A stretch of 64,000 bases of DNA from Microthyrium microscopicum. Lineage: Eukaryota > Ascomycota > Dothideomycetes > Microthyriales > Microthyriaceae. The translations under genes were made by a program, and so were the position numbers. A model generated the notes under the pieces. It was not told the DNA's origin, made no database searches, and saw only the letters and a program-made list of their open reading frames with translations. Where the stretch lies: assembly GCA_010405405.1 (NCBI GenBank), contig MU004237.1, forward strand, positions 1,623,345-1,687,344, in the 5' to 3' direction. Shown one piece after another: positions 46,596 through 56,922 of the stretch (the first letter of the stretch is position 1; every line of letters starts with the position of its first letter).

Positions 46596-48036
46596 ATGCC
46601 GCCAAAGAAAGTAGTCGAGGAAAAGAAGATCCCGTTGGGTCGTCCCGGCAACAGTCTCAAGAGCGGTATCGTTGGTCTCGCCAACGTGGGCAAGTCGACT
46701 CTCTTCCAGGCCATCACAAAATGCTCCCTTGGAAATCCTGCCAACTTCCCCTACGCCACTATCGACCCTGAAGAAGCTCGAGTCATCGTACCAGATGAGC
46801 GCTTCGACTGGCTTGTCGAACAGTACAAACCAAAATCTGTCGTTCCGGCCAATTTGACCGTCTATGACATTGCTGGTTTGACGCGAGGCGCAAGCACAGG
46901 CGCTGGACTTGGAAATGCTTTTCTCTCACATATTCGCGCTGTCGATGCCGTGTTCCAAGTCGTTCGATGCTTCGACGACGCTGAAATTATCCACGTTGAA
47001 GGAGACGTCGACCCAATCCGTGATCTCGAAATCATCAGTGAGGAGCTCCGAATCAAGGATATCGAATTCACCGAGAAGGGCCTCGAGAACATCAAGAAGC
47101 AAACAAGGCGAGGTGGACAAAGTCTAGAAATGAAGAAGCTCAAGGAAGAGGAAGCCACAATTGAAAAAATATTGCAATGGCTGAAGGATGGTAAAGATGT
47201 ACGGAAAGGCACATGGGCTCCCAAGGAGGTAAGCAATTTTCCCTTTCGCAAACTCGAAACTTTCTTTCTATTCCATGATGAACAAGAGCACGATGCTCTA
47301 TAATCCCAGCTCTTTGAAGCCTCATTATCCAACCGAGGACTTTCTTGTGAAACTAAATCTCTCTCTGATCTTAATAACACACAACATCTACTCTGCAAAT
47401 GTGCCGGCGTCAGCTTGCTAACACTTTGTGTATAGGTCGAAGTCATAAATCCGCTTTTCCTACTCACCGCGAAACCAGTTGTGTACCTCTGCAATCTTTC
47501 AGAGAAAGACTACATTCGTCAGAAAAACAAGCATTTGGCCAAAATCGCTGCTTGGGTCAAGGATAATTCCCCTGGTGACCCAATCATCCCAATTAGCGTC
47601 AGCTTCGAAGAACGTCTCACACAGTTCGATTCTGATGCCGAGGCTGAGGAAGAATGCAAGAAGATCGGAACCAAGAGTATTTTGCCAAAGGTCATTACAA
47701 CAATGCGCAAGGCATTAGATCTTGGTAGCTTCTTCACCACAGGCACCGACGAAGTTCGTCAGTGGACTATAAGAAATGGCACAAAAGCACCACAAGCTGC
47801 AGGTGTCATTCATGGGGGTAAGTATCGTCCACCATTCCTAGAAGATATGTACTCATCGCATACTAGATTTCGAGAAGACATTCATCCAATGCATAGTGTA
47901 CAATTACAGTGTGCTCAGGGAAGAAGGCGACGAAGCCGCCGTTAAAGCCAAGGGCAAAGTCTTAACCAAAGGCAAAGACTACGTCGTTATGGACGGCGAC
48001 ATTATACTAATCAAGGCTGGTGCCGCCAAAGCTTAG
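46596..48036 (+). CDS. OLA1: Obg-like ATPase 1 (YchF family)
   Basis: Exons 46596-47228, 47436-47817 and 47867-48036 give 394 residues, the normal length. Ola1/YchF is a universally conserved P-loop ATPase tied to ribosomes, translation and stress response. The P-loop is GLANVGKST (27-35), switch II is DIAGLTRGAS, and the G4 motif reads NLSE in place of NKxD, which explains the family's preference for ATP over GTP. A helical hairpin domain (EFTEKGLENIKKQ...KILQWLKDG) and a C-terminal TGS domain (DFEKTFIQCIVYNY...GDIILIKAGAAKA) follow. The start MPPKKVVEEKK matches other fungal proteins; the frame is open further upstream, but the first ATG is at 46596. Intron 1 is 208 bp, longer than most here. 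Confidence 0.96.
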
Positions 48037-48900
48037 CATCGGAAGCTAAGAGAGCGGCATTTCGTAAATGATATAATGAGGGCACTAGTACCACAATCAA
48101 AAAAATCCCAAAGTCGGATTGGAACTCCATCGTCACTACTTCCACACAAGTGATATGTTCGAACGTTATTTGTCGAGTCACGATGCTAAATTTTTACTCC
48201 GGCAGGGCTTTCCGATATTCCTTGTGACGATCTCTTTACTCTCATTGAACCATCACAGAGATCCCAACCATTTCGCGGACTGATTTTGCTAATTAAGCTG
48301 ACGCAGAGTGTACTAGATGTTCTTAGCCCGGTTTGTCTTGATTACATGCAAGCTCAACTAAACCTGTTCCGATCCATGCCTCGATTGCAGCAATACTCGG
48401 GAGAGATTATGACCACGACTCGGATTTAAATGAGTTCATCAAAGACCTGCCTCTTCCATGTAAGCACCACAAGGATATATCTTGCATCTATGATTGGACT
48501 ATTTTGTAGGTCTATCGTTCTGCGATAGGTTCATTTGGTACAACTCGACGGTTATAACAGGTTTTTTCACAGGCACGCCCGACTGACAAGATTCTTTTCG
48601 AACACCAACCCGCCTGTCCACGCGACACTGTGTAGCCAGAAGTATCAAGGACATTACAGCGGCCGATTGCCACCAGAATCTCGTCCTCTATATACGAATC
48701 AACATCGCCTCGTAGGCGAATCACCCACACTATTTCAACATTACTACAACGACATTATATCAGCCACTCGAACCCTATAGCTGAAAGAGGCTCAGCTTGC
48801 CCATTGCTGATCCAGTTCAACTCATTTAAATCTGCGACAAATGCTCCCGCGTCTATTACAACTTCCAACTACTCTCCTTCTCTAGTCTTTAATTCCAAAA
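48037..48900. other. Intergenic, no gene supported
   Basis: The region holds the OLA1 3' side and the promoter of the Cys-rich wall protein. An 81-codon frame at 48535-48780 has no ATG start and no features. Confidence 0.5.
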
Positions 48901-50024
48901 ATGAGGTCGACCTTGTTGCTATCACTGTCTCTGGGGAGCATCGTCTCTGCCAATGGCATGTTTGGCGGCTCCAAATGCTGGAACAGCTGTGCGCGCAAGG
49001 CCGGCATTCAGTGCGGATGGGGAGATGTGCTCTGTAAGTTCATTCAACGCTTCGTAACCCAACAAGACACCATCTAACCAGAACATCAGGCATGTGTCGA
49101 GTCGCCAACGCCGGTCTAATCGCACAAGCAAACGCCTGCGCATGCGGAACCTGTGGAAACGGCGAATTCGGCATACGACGTAAGTGCAAGTACCACTCAA
49201 CCATATATCAGAATTCTAACAATATCCATAGTCACATCAGACGCAGCCGGCATTGAAATGAGCCAGCTCAAGCTAGCATGCAAGTTTGCATTCCACCCTC
49301 TAGACCAGAGAGTAATCGATGCTGCTGTCGCAGCAGGAAGTTGTAATGGTAATAATTGGAGTCCTGAGCCTCGCGATGCACCACCACCGCCTCCACCACC
49401 GCCAAAGGGTGGTCCTCCACCACCACCTAAAGGACCACCTCCACCACCTCCACCACCTCCACCACCTCCACCGCCTCCTATGCCGTGGGGACCACCTGAT
49501 GAGCCTTACCCTTATTATAGTATTAATCCTAATTGGCCAATCAATACAGAAGATCACCCGAGTACCATCACGGTTCCTATCTTCACTGAAGTGGTAAGTT
49601 ACTCTGATATCTGATATTGACTCAATGACTCGCAACGATATGTCTGTTTTGGGGGTTTGGTTCGAGAAACTGAATATTAGCAAAGCTAATGCTAATGATC
49701 AAAACAGGATGTTAGCACATCAGTGTCCTACGCCACCCTAACCGTTCCCGTGATCCCGGTGGCAGTTCAATCAGTACGTATCACCCTATCACCATATCAT
49801 CCCTGTATCACTCCTAACAGAACTACCAGACTACCACAGGCAGCGTAAGCACGACAAAAAGCACAACAACAGCCACCCTCGCCAACGGTAGCAAGACGAC
49901 TGCTACCTTTACATCAAAGTCGACAGCAAAATCAACAGCGGGCGCAGTAAGACAGGAAGCGGGATCAGGCTGGACGGGTTCCGCGCTTGCGCTTGCTGCT
50001 GCTGTTGCATATGGTGTGGTATGA
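48901..50024 (+). CDS. Secreted Cys-rich, polyproline, probably GPI-anchored surface protein
   Basis: Exons 48901-49033, 49090-49179, 49232-49593, 49708-49773 and 49821-50024 give 284 residues. The signal peptide is MRSTLLLSLSLGSIVSA. The next 90 residues hold ten cysteines (C-x3-C-x7-C-x6-C-x-C ... C-x-C-x2-C ... C ... C), with GDVLCMC recalling the D-x2-C-x-C of heme-binding CFEM domains, though the count and spacing differ. Then comes a polyproline tract of more than 30 prolines broken by KGG and KG, a PYPYYSINPNWP linker, a Ser/Thr-rich region (SVSTTKSTTTATLANG) and a hydrophobic C-terminus (SALALAAAVAYGVV) like a GPI signal. This is the architecture of a wall-attached protein. Function is unknown; iron or heme capture and adhesion are guesses. 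Exon 5's acceptor could shift by a few codons. Confidence 0.75.
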
Positions 50025-50405
50025 AGTTTACAGAGTGGGGTGGTTGTTGAAGAGGAGGAAGAGTGAAAGACAGAAGGGGCTGGATCCCGAAGAGATATAT
50101 CGAAAGGCAATGGAAATGATACCCAGAATTGAATATATACTTCAGTAGGTAGCGTAATATTAAAAATCTTTAACACAGTCGCTCCTTCCAACATCACTTC
50201 ACCTCGATATGGCCGCGCCTTCCCACCTGGACACGACACGGTTGTCACTTCTACTTTCTTTCACCACGCGCCTTCCGCCATTGATTTGTATTTAGGCTCC
50301 AACATCTCCAACTTCATCTCATAGATCACCAGACAAACTTCCTCTCTTCTCCATCAACACCAAAAACTCTCTACCAAAATTCTCTAAAATCCTCGAATTC
50401 CCATC
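50025..50405. other. Intergenic, promoter of AT-hook gene
   Basis: About 380 bases, C/T-rich near the end, leading into the AT-hook gene. No gene is seen. Confidence 0.5.
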
Positions 50406-51539
50406 ATGGCTCCTCTTCCACCACCAAAGCGTGGCCCTGGCCGCCCTCCCAAAGTCAAGAAACATTTCGGTCGTCCTCGCAAAAATCCAGTCCTAGCAGC
50501 GGCAGTACCTTCCACGCCAGATTCGGACGCTGCTGTCTTACCGCGTGGACGTGGCCGCCCACGCAAAACGCCACTTCTATCTTCCACACCTATTCCGGCT
50601 ACACCTACTGAACGTCGAGCACCTGGCCGTCCGCGAAAAGTTGAGATTGCGAGCACTCTGACACCACCGGCTGTGGTTGTTCCTACCTCCCAGCGTCGAG
50701 GACCTGGTCGTCCGCGAAAGACTGAGGTTGAAGCTACTCCAGAGCCTCTGGCTGTGGTGGTTCCTGTCGTAGTTGTGGATGGTCCTGTTGTGGATGAGAC
50801 TGTGGTGCGTAGAGGACCTGGTCGACCACGCAAAACACCACAGCTTCGATCAGCGTCACCTTCTGACCAGCTCCAATATTCGCCTTCTGAATCGCCTACA
50901 GAGGAGGAGATTATTCTTCAGGATCGGTTGGTTTCAGCTTTGGGTGTTGAGTTGTCGGACGCTCGCAAGTCTCGTCCAATTGCCAATGGTCAGCCTCGCC
51001 TCCACATGAACACCGGCCTATCCCGCATCAACATGCCCGAGGTGGACCTTCTGCTCCCGGAAGCTCCCTATGTGTCGGACATTTGGGAGAATGATGCCAT
51101 GGCCAAAGCTCTGATGCGAACGTGCCCGCGAGAGCTGGTCAGCCAAGAGTGTAATTTGAAAGAGTGTCCTTATCAGGTCCACCTCTGCAAAGACTTCTCT
51201 GGGCTTGAGAGCGACTGTGACATTGTCATGGAGGATTCCACCAACATCACTCACCAAAAGAGTATCGAGGAGGTTCAAGAAGAGGGCCTCAGTGTTCGGA
51301 GCGATCTTCCAGTCATTCATGCTCTACCAACTTGTCCCGCCGTCGCCAACCTTGCGCTGAACTTGACGATGCACGAGATGCATCTTCTTCGTGACGATGA
51401 GGTGGTTTGCGACCTTAGCAACGATGAGGAGCATGATCGGAAATACGGTCATGATCACATGGGCATCCGCGCAATGCGATGGGCGGGCTTGTATCACCGC
51501 AACATGTCGGTGTGGGCAGAAAATGGATTTCAGAAGTGA
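50406..51539 (+). CDS. Multi-AT-hook DNA-binding protein
   Basis: A single exon of 377 residues. Six AT-hook cores (GRP with flanking basic residues) lie in the first 150 residues: RGPGRPPK, HFGRPRK, RGRGRPRK, APGRPRK, and two RGPGRPRK. They are separated by Pro/Thr/Val-rich spacers. AT-hooks bind the minor groove of AT-rich DNA, so nuclear chromatin association is expected, as in HMGA-type proteins. The remaining 220 residues have no domain I can name. They include PEVDLLLPEAPYVSDIWENDAM, a CPRELVSQECNLKECPYQVHLC cluster with four cysteines, and a C-terminal RKYGHDHMGIRAMRWAG segment rich in His and Arg. The Cys and His clusters might bind metal, which is only a guess. The ATG at 50406 is the first in frame. 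Confidence 0.82.
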   Translation: MAPLPPPKRGPGRPPKVKKHFGRPRKNPVLAAAVPSTPDSDAAVLPRGRGRPRKTPLLSSTPIPATPTERRAPGRPRKVEIASTLTPPAVVVPTSQRRGPGRPRKTEVEATPEPLAVVVPVVVVDGPVVDETVVRRGPGRPRKTPQLRSASPSDQLQYSPSESPTEEEIILQDRLVSALGVELSDARKSRPIANGQPRLHMNTGLSRINMPEVDLLLPEAPYVSDIWENDAMAKALMRTCPRELVSQECNLKECPYQVHLCKDFSGLESDCDIVMEDSTNITHQKSIEEVQEEGLSVRSDLPVIHALPTCPAVANLALNLTMHEMHLLRDDEVVCDLSNDEEHDRKYGHDHMGIRAMRWAGLYHRNMSVWAENGFQK

Positions 51540-52259
51540 TGATGGTCAGCATGTGAGCGGATGAAGATTACTGGTGTCGCTTTTCAGGTCAAACTTTGAG
51601 GCAAACATGTCGGAAGGTATCGATTATTTCAATTCTGCTAAAGTCTACATCTAATTCGATAGACTGTTGTCCTGTCACAGTCATCCAAAAGTGCAAGATT
51701 GTTCAATAGATACATCACTTAGCTTCTTGAAATGGAAACACAGACTTATCAAAAGAAATGCCATGCTCCCTGCAAGTGCGATATCTACCATATGCTACGC
51801 TCTACTGTCGAATTCTTTGTTCCCATCGAACACGCAAAGTCGTCAACGTTGCGTTGGATGTTATGAGTATCAAAGCAGTCACTTTCCAAATAGCTAGCCT
51901 ATCTTGACACATTATAGAGGCAGTGATCACATAGGTTATGATCAATAAAAGGCATATTTTACAGTATCATTTATACATATTATGAATTGTCAAAAGTTCA
52001 CCCGCTCTATATGCAGACCTTTCTGGCTGAGTGGGGAATCATACTCTGGAAATCCCAGCGAGTATCTATAGTAATACAAAAAGCATTTAATCCATGCCTG
52101 GCTTTTCTTCCTCAAACAAACGCCAACTGATCAGGCGGCCGGCAGATGGGGTATGTCAACTCTTCCTCAACCCGAGTTTACCAGGCTATCCAGGGTTCGA
52201 GCCAGAACAAGAACATGCCTTTATGCTTCGCGCAACGCTTTTAAACTATCAATAGTCGC
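51540..52259. other. Convergent 3' region
   Basis: This lies between the AT-hook gene (plus) and TIM44 (minus), which converge here. It is AT-rich around 51930-51990, with no gene supported. Confidence 0.5.
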
Positions 52260-54001
52260 TCAATAGTAGTCGCGCGCACTCTTCTGCAACTCAATCAACC
52301 GCCACCCATGCGTCTCCGGATTCATAACATCCTCCGCAATGCGTGTTACACCGATCGCATAAGTAACCTGCTGCACCTTATCCTCCATGCCCGCCGCTAA
52401 ATCACCACTCTTCTTATTCCGATATACGTGTACCTCCTGTGTCCGACACGTGATAACGAAAACAGGCACATCACCCGGATCCAGTAATCTCGCATTAGCA
52501 ACCTCAACATGTCGAATATCCAAAATCCGCCCGTCACTCTTCAGCCCAGCAGTCGTATACTGCTGCATAAGCGCCGCATACACATTATACTGTGCTGCAG
52601 ATAGCCACGTTTTGAGCGTTTCCGTGTCACCCTTAACGTAAGCATCTAGGACTTCGGGAAGGATATATTCGCGCATTTCGATGAGGAAGGGCTCGAGTTG
52701 GAAAGTTGGATCCATTTCACGGAGTTTTTTTATGACCATTGCAGTTTCGTTTTCGGCGAAAAAGCCACCGATGGTGTCAGCCCATGAGCGGGCGGTGCTG
52801 ATGAGAGGGTTATCGGATTGCTCGTAGACGGATTTCATGGAGTCGATTTGTTGGAATAGTTTGGAGGATTGTTTGAAGTCGCGCCAGGATTCTTTCCAGG
52901 CGGCGTCTTTGTGGAGGGTTACATTTGTGCCGGCTCTGTGGAGATGTTATTAGTTGACTATGGAGGAGATTGCGAGGGTGATGAGACTTACTCTGGATCT
53001 TCATCCATCTTCTCCATTTTGCCTCCTGTTCGGCCCATTTGGGCTTCGCGGATTGCTCGTCGTCTCTTGCGCTCTTCTTTTTCTAGCCAGCCACCATATC
53101 TTGAACTGCTTCCGTCGTCGATGACATTTTTGACGGATTTGTAGGCTTCTGTTTCTCGAACTGGTTTTGTCGCCTTGTCGAGACCTTCGCCTGCTACACT
53201 TGCGACCTTCCGAGTGACCTTGCCAACAGGTGAGTCCCATACCGCTGCGGCGCTTTTGCCGATAACTCGTCCAGTACTCTTGAGTGCTTCGGATGTACCC
53301 TTGGTAGCACCCTTAGCAGCCTCCTCGTATGCAGTCTTTGCTTTTTGGACAGCTGGGTTTTGAGTGAACTCTTGGTAGCCAGATGAAAGCGCCTTGGTAG
53401 AATCATTCCAGTCCTTGGAGGCCTTGAACTCTGTTTGCAGAGTCTCCATGAAGACTTGCCATGGAGTTTTGTCGCCATGGGGTGGTGGAGCGGCATCTTC
53501 TTTCTTTTCTTTCCCGTCCTTTCCATCTTTTTCTTCACCTTCTTTTGATTCATTTTCGCCTTCTTTCTTGTCGTTAGAGGTTTGTTCCCCAGACTCTCCC
53601 TCGGTAGACATTGCGCCTTCCGGGTCAGATTTCGCGTCTTTGTCTTTGGGTGATTCTGTGGAAGCTGACTGTTTCGAGTCTTGATCAGACTTTCCGTCTT
53701 CTGATGTGTTCTTTGGTCGGGCTGCTTGAGTCCATGATTGAGATGTTGTGAATGATCGGGAAAGGGACGAGTTTATGGAGAGAGGATTGAGCGGTGATTT
53801 AAGCGCGGATATCGAGGATATATGTGTGACGAAAGGAGAAGAGTTCTGAGAAGTCTGATTTCTCGAGAAAGCGCTCAAGACAGAATGTATCCTCCGGTAT
53901 GAAGCAGTTCGGCCATAACCAGAACTAGGAGCGACGGACAATAACGGGCGAACAAGTTGTTGCGCCCTGGAGAGAACGTAACGATTATGAAGGTTCCTCA
54001 T
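52260..54001 (-). CDS. TIM44: Mitochondrial import inner membrane translocase subunit Tim44
   Basis: Exons 54001-52992 and 52935-52260 give 561 residues. Tim44 tethers mtHsp70 to the TIM23 channel on the matrix side. The N-terminus is a basic, Arg/Ser-rich presequence (MRNLHNRYVLSRAQQLVRPL). Residues about 100-170 are a low-complexity acidic/lysine stretch (EGENESKEGEEKDGKDGKEK). The conserved N-terminal part begins TPWQVFMETLQTEFKASKDW and includes GRVIGKSAAAVWDSPVGK. After the intron, the membrane-binding C-terminal domain (SDNPLISTARSWADTIGGFF to GWRLIELQKSARDYY) follows. The intron splits a Glu codon between EDPE and AGTNV. It is divergent from uS11m across 435 bases, so two mitochondrial genes share a promoter region. 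Confidence 0.95.
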
Positions 54002-54436
54002 TCCCCTGTATGGTCCTCAGACACCGACACAAAGGAAAGACAGACAATTAAAAGGTGAAGTAGTGGATAGAGAGGATGTAGAGATGAAAAAGTTGCGGAT
54101 GGCGAACTCGGAACTTTTTTTTGGGTCTTTCGACATTTTACCTCTCATCAAACGCCATGCCAGTTTTGGTAATGCCAAAAGGGTGCGACTAAAGTGCTAG
54201 TATATCAGAAAACTCCCATGGAGCTAAACCATCACACTGGATCTTCCTTTCCCCAACTTAATACCACCATCACAATACGTTGCTAATGCAAAAGCAAGAA
54301 GTCTGGATACTGAAGCCTGTCAGGATGTTCTGGAATTGCTCAAGAATATAACATTGCATTCTCAGGACCAAAGCGCAACAAGACTGCTACCCTCAACACC
54401 AACACCATCGCCAGTCATCGCATCTCAACATTCACA
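54002..54436. promoter_or_regulatory. Bidirectional promoter between TIM44 and uS11m
   Basis: This 435-bp space separates two divergent nuclear genes for mitochondrial proteins. It contains T/A runs near 54110-54125 and no reading frame of note. Co-regulation is inferred from the arrangement; no specific binding site was identified. Confidence 0.5.
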
Positions 54437-55207
54437 ATGCCAAAACTTCTCCCCACGGCCCTGCGGCGACCCAGCGCCATCATGCCCTCTCTCCCGCGGC
54501 AAGCCTTAATAACACCAACCCGCTCTATATCAACAACATCAACCCTCTCAGAAACCCAACAACCACCCACCAGCATGTCCGCCCTCCTCGACAGTCTCTC
54601 TCCATCCTCCACCTCTACCTCTCGCTCCGCCGACCACTCCCTCTTCGGTCCAAAAACCACTCTTCGCAAATCAGCACTACCACCACCGCCCCCCAACGCC
54701 GCAGACCGCGATCGTCAATCCCTCGAATCACTCGTCGACAACCTCTCCAAAACATGGGCCAGCTCCGCCAGCACGTTCGCATCAACACGGCCCACCGCTC
54801 CATTCGCACTACACTGCTACACACACAAACACAACACCCATCTCACCTTGTCAAAACCATCCGGTGCGGTCGTCATAAGCATAAGTTGCGGAAATCTTGG
54901 ATTCCGCAAGGCACAGCGCGGTAGCTACGAGGCAGCTTTCCAAACGTCCGCGTGGATGATGCGGACGATGCAGGAGCGTGGTTTACTGCGGGGCATCGAT
55001 GAGATTAGCAGGGAAGGAGGCAAGGGAGAAGACGTGGCGAGTAAGCTCGAAGTTGTGTTCAGGGGATTTGGGGAGGGTAGACAGGCATTTTTGCAGGCGT
55101 TGTTGGGTGTTGAGGGACGGTTGATTAGGGGGCGGATTGTCAAGATTAGTGATGCGACGAAGATCAAGTTGGGAGGTGTAAGGAGTCAGAATCCGAGAAG
55201 GCTGTAG
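54437..55207 (+). CDS. MRPS18: Mitochondrial small-subunit ribosomal protein uS11m
   Basis: A single exon of 256 residues. The first 60 residues are basic and Ser/Thr/Pro-rich (MPKLLPTALRRPSAIMPSLP), as in a mitochondrial presequence. The C-terminal 130 residues match bacterial S11: HNTHLTLSKPSGAVVISISC, GNLGFRKAQRGSYEAAFQ, GRQAFLQALLGVEGRLIRGRIVKISDATKIK and a final GGVRSQNPRRL. uS11 binds 16S-type rRNA in the platform of the small subunit. The middle region (about 60-115) is low-complexity and variable. The gene is divergent from TIM44. Confidence 0.93.
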   Translation: MPKLLPTALRRPSAIMPSLPRQALITPTRSISTTSTLSETQQPPTSMSALLDSLSPSSTSTSRSADHSLFGPKTTLRKSALPPPPPNAADRDRQSLESLVDNLSKTWASSASTFASTRPTAPFALHCYTHKHNTHLTLSKPSGAVVISISCGNLGFRKAQRGSYEAAFQTSAWMMRTMQERGLLRGIDEISREGGKGEDVASKLEVVFRGFGEGRQAFLQALLGVEGRLIRGRIVKISDATKIKLGGVRSQNPRRL

Positions 55208-55417
55208 AGGGTTGGGAGAATGTATTATACGTTGGAGTATGTTGGACAGATCTCAGCTGTTGTAAACTGTATGTTTGGTAAGATGATGTATGGATATATT
55301 TTATCTTTGTCATTGAATGCTTCTAGCTGGAAATACAAGCCGGATCTAGCGTTTAGAGGCTTTTGACATCATTAAGTTCATGTCTATCAATCGTTGTCAT
55401 TGTTTGGTGTGACGGGA

Positions 55418-56502
55418 TCATTCCTCAACTGTCTTGACAAGATCCCAGACTCCGGTGAGCTTCTCTTTCCATAAGCTCACTCGGTTGTCGCCAGTGCTGA
55501 CCGCCAAAACATTGCCTGAGAGACTCCAGCTCACTCTCCATACGACCTCTGGGAAAACAGGAAGCGTAACTGATGTCCAATCCGCTATCACGAGTTAGCA
55601 AGATCCCCTTGACAATAAATCTACACTTACAGCCGTTCTCGCTCGTCCAGACCCGCACCGTCTTATCTTGACTCGCACTCGCAATATACGTCTTCCGCAA
55701 TACCGTCGTGCTCCATGCGACATCTCGCACCCAATCCGTATGCCCTGTCAATGTGCTCACCAAGGTCGCTTCCACTGGCTGTGCACCACCCGCTTGACCC
55801 GCCGCCAGCTCCCAAATCTTGACCAGACAGTCACTTCCACCCGTCACAAACCTCCTCACCGGCTGTGTAGCCGCCCCCGGGGCCCCACTACTCAAACTTC
55901 CCGCCGCCAAACTCGGACTCCATGACACACTATTCGCACCCAATGGATGTGCTGCAAAATGCGCAATCTGCACAAACCCCGGTTGCTGTCCACCACCCAC
56001 CAACTCCAAGACACTCACACTCCCATCGCTCGACGCAGCAGCCAGCAAACACCCTGCCTCATGCGGTGCCCACGCCACCAGATTCACAGACGCGCTATGT
56101 GTGTTTGAGGAATGTGCTAGAGCCCATTGATTTTGCGCAGCCTCGCGATGTACGAGCACGGTGCCGGCAAAGGAAGAAGAGGCGAGGAGAGTGCCGAATT
56201 TGGGATGGGCCCAGGCGACGCTCCAAACAGGGCCGGCGTGGGCGCGGATGGTTTCAGAGAGGCGGTGGGTGTCACCGTCAATTTCGAAGATTTTGATAGT
56301 TTTGTCGGAGGAGCAGGTTGCTAGGCGGCGGCCGTAATAGTCTAGGACGGCATCGTGCTGGTGTTGGGGTTAGCTGGGTATGAGGGTGATGAGGAAGGAG
56401 GCGTTACTATGGGCTCGTCGTGGCCGGAGTTTGATATTACTTGAGCTGCCTATTCGTTGTTAGTATGAATTTGTGGTAGTTGGATCAGGACGCAAGTACC
56501 AT
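55418..56502 (-). CDS. SEC13: COPII coat / nucleoporin Sec13, WD40 protein
   Basis: Four exons (56502-56500, 56449-56408, 56357-55631, 55584-55418) give 312 residues. Sec13 forms the outer COPII cage with Sec31 and is also in the Nup84 nuclear-pore subcomplex and the SEA complex. The conserved start [35 protein letters not shown] is recovered only if the first coding exon is the ATG alone, followed by a GTACTT donor and a TACTAAC branch point. Six WD40 repeats follow ([52 protein letters not shown] and others). The last exon ([20 protein letters not shown] ... [10 protein letters not shown]) is joined through a split Ser codon. No start codon exists within exon 2, which supports the one-codon exon. 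It ends [10 protein letters not shown]. Confidence 0.93.
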
Positions 56503-56922
56503 GATGTGTGGTTATGAAGCAATTGATGTTGATGGAGATTCATTCCACCAATATCAAAAGGCTTGAAGCTTTGGCGATGTAGTTGGACAGGGGTTCGCAA
56601 ATGCTAGCTGTCATCTCGGATAATCTACGGGCCGTGGAAGAGACCCTAGTCCGGCCCCTGTGAAGAATATCAGATGTTTCCTTCTGGAAGCCTTCCTTAA
56701 TGGGCCTAGCGCATGTGAATCCAATTGACCGCGGCAATTCGGGGCAACTTTGCCATCGCTTGTGTCATGTGTACTAATTCAACATCTGCTACTATACAAA
56801 TCATGGCCCAATTTATTTCTATGCTTAAACCTCTACAATCCTAAAACTTTATAACTCTCTGATCTGTCATACCACCTGTCTTCCCATCATCATTTCTGCC
56901 TCCCATCGTTTTGTACTCCACC
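56503..56922. other. Divergent promoter region, SEC13 / PEX20
   Basis: This 420-bp intergenic region lies between the divergent SEC13 and PEX20 genes. No gene is seen. Confidence 0.5.

Noticed and set aside
46862-47494. 210-codon minus-strand frame over OLA1
   Set aside because: It overlaps a clearly conserved gene on the other strand and shows no domain.
49300-49683. Minus-strand Trp/Arg-rich frame opposite the polyproline gene
   Set aside because: It is the complement of the CCA/CCT proline repeats, with no independent support.
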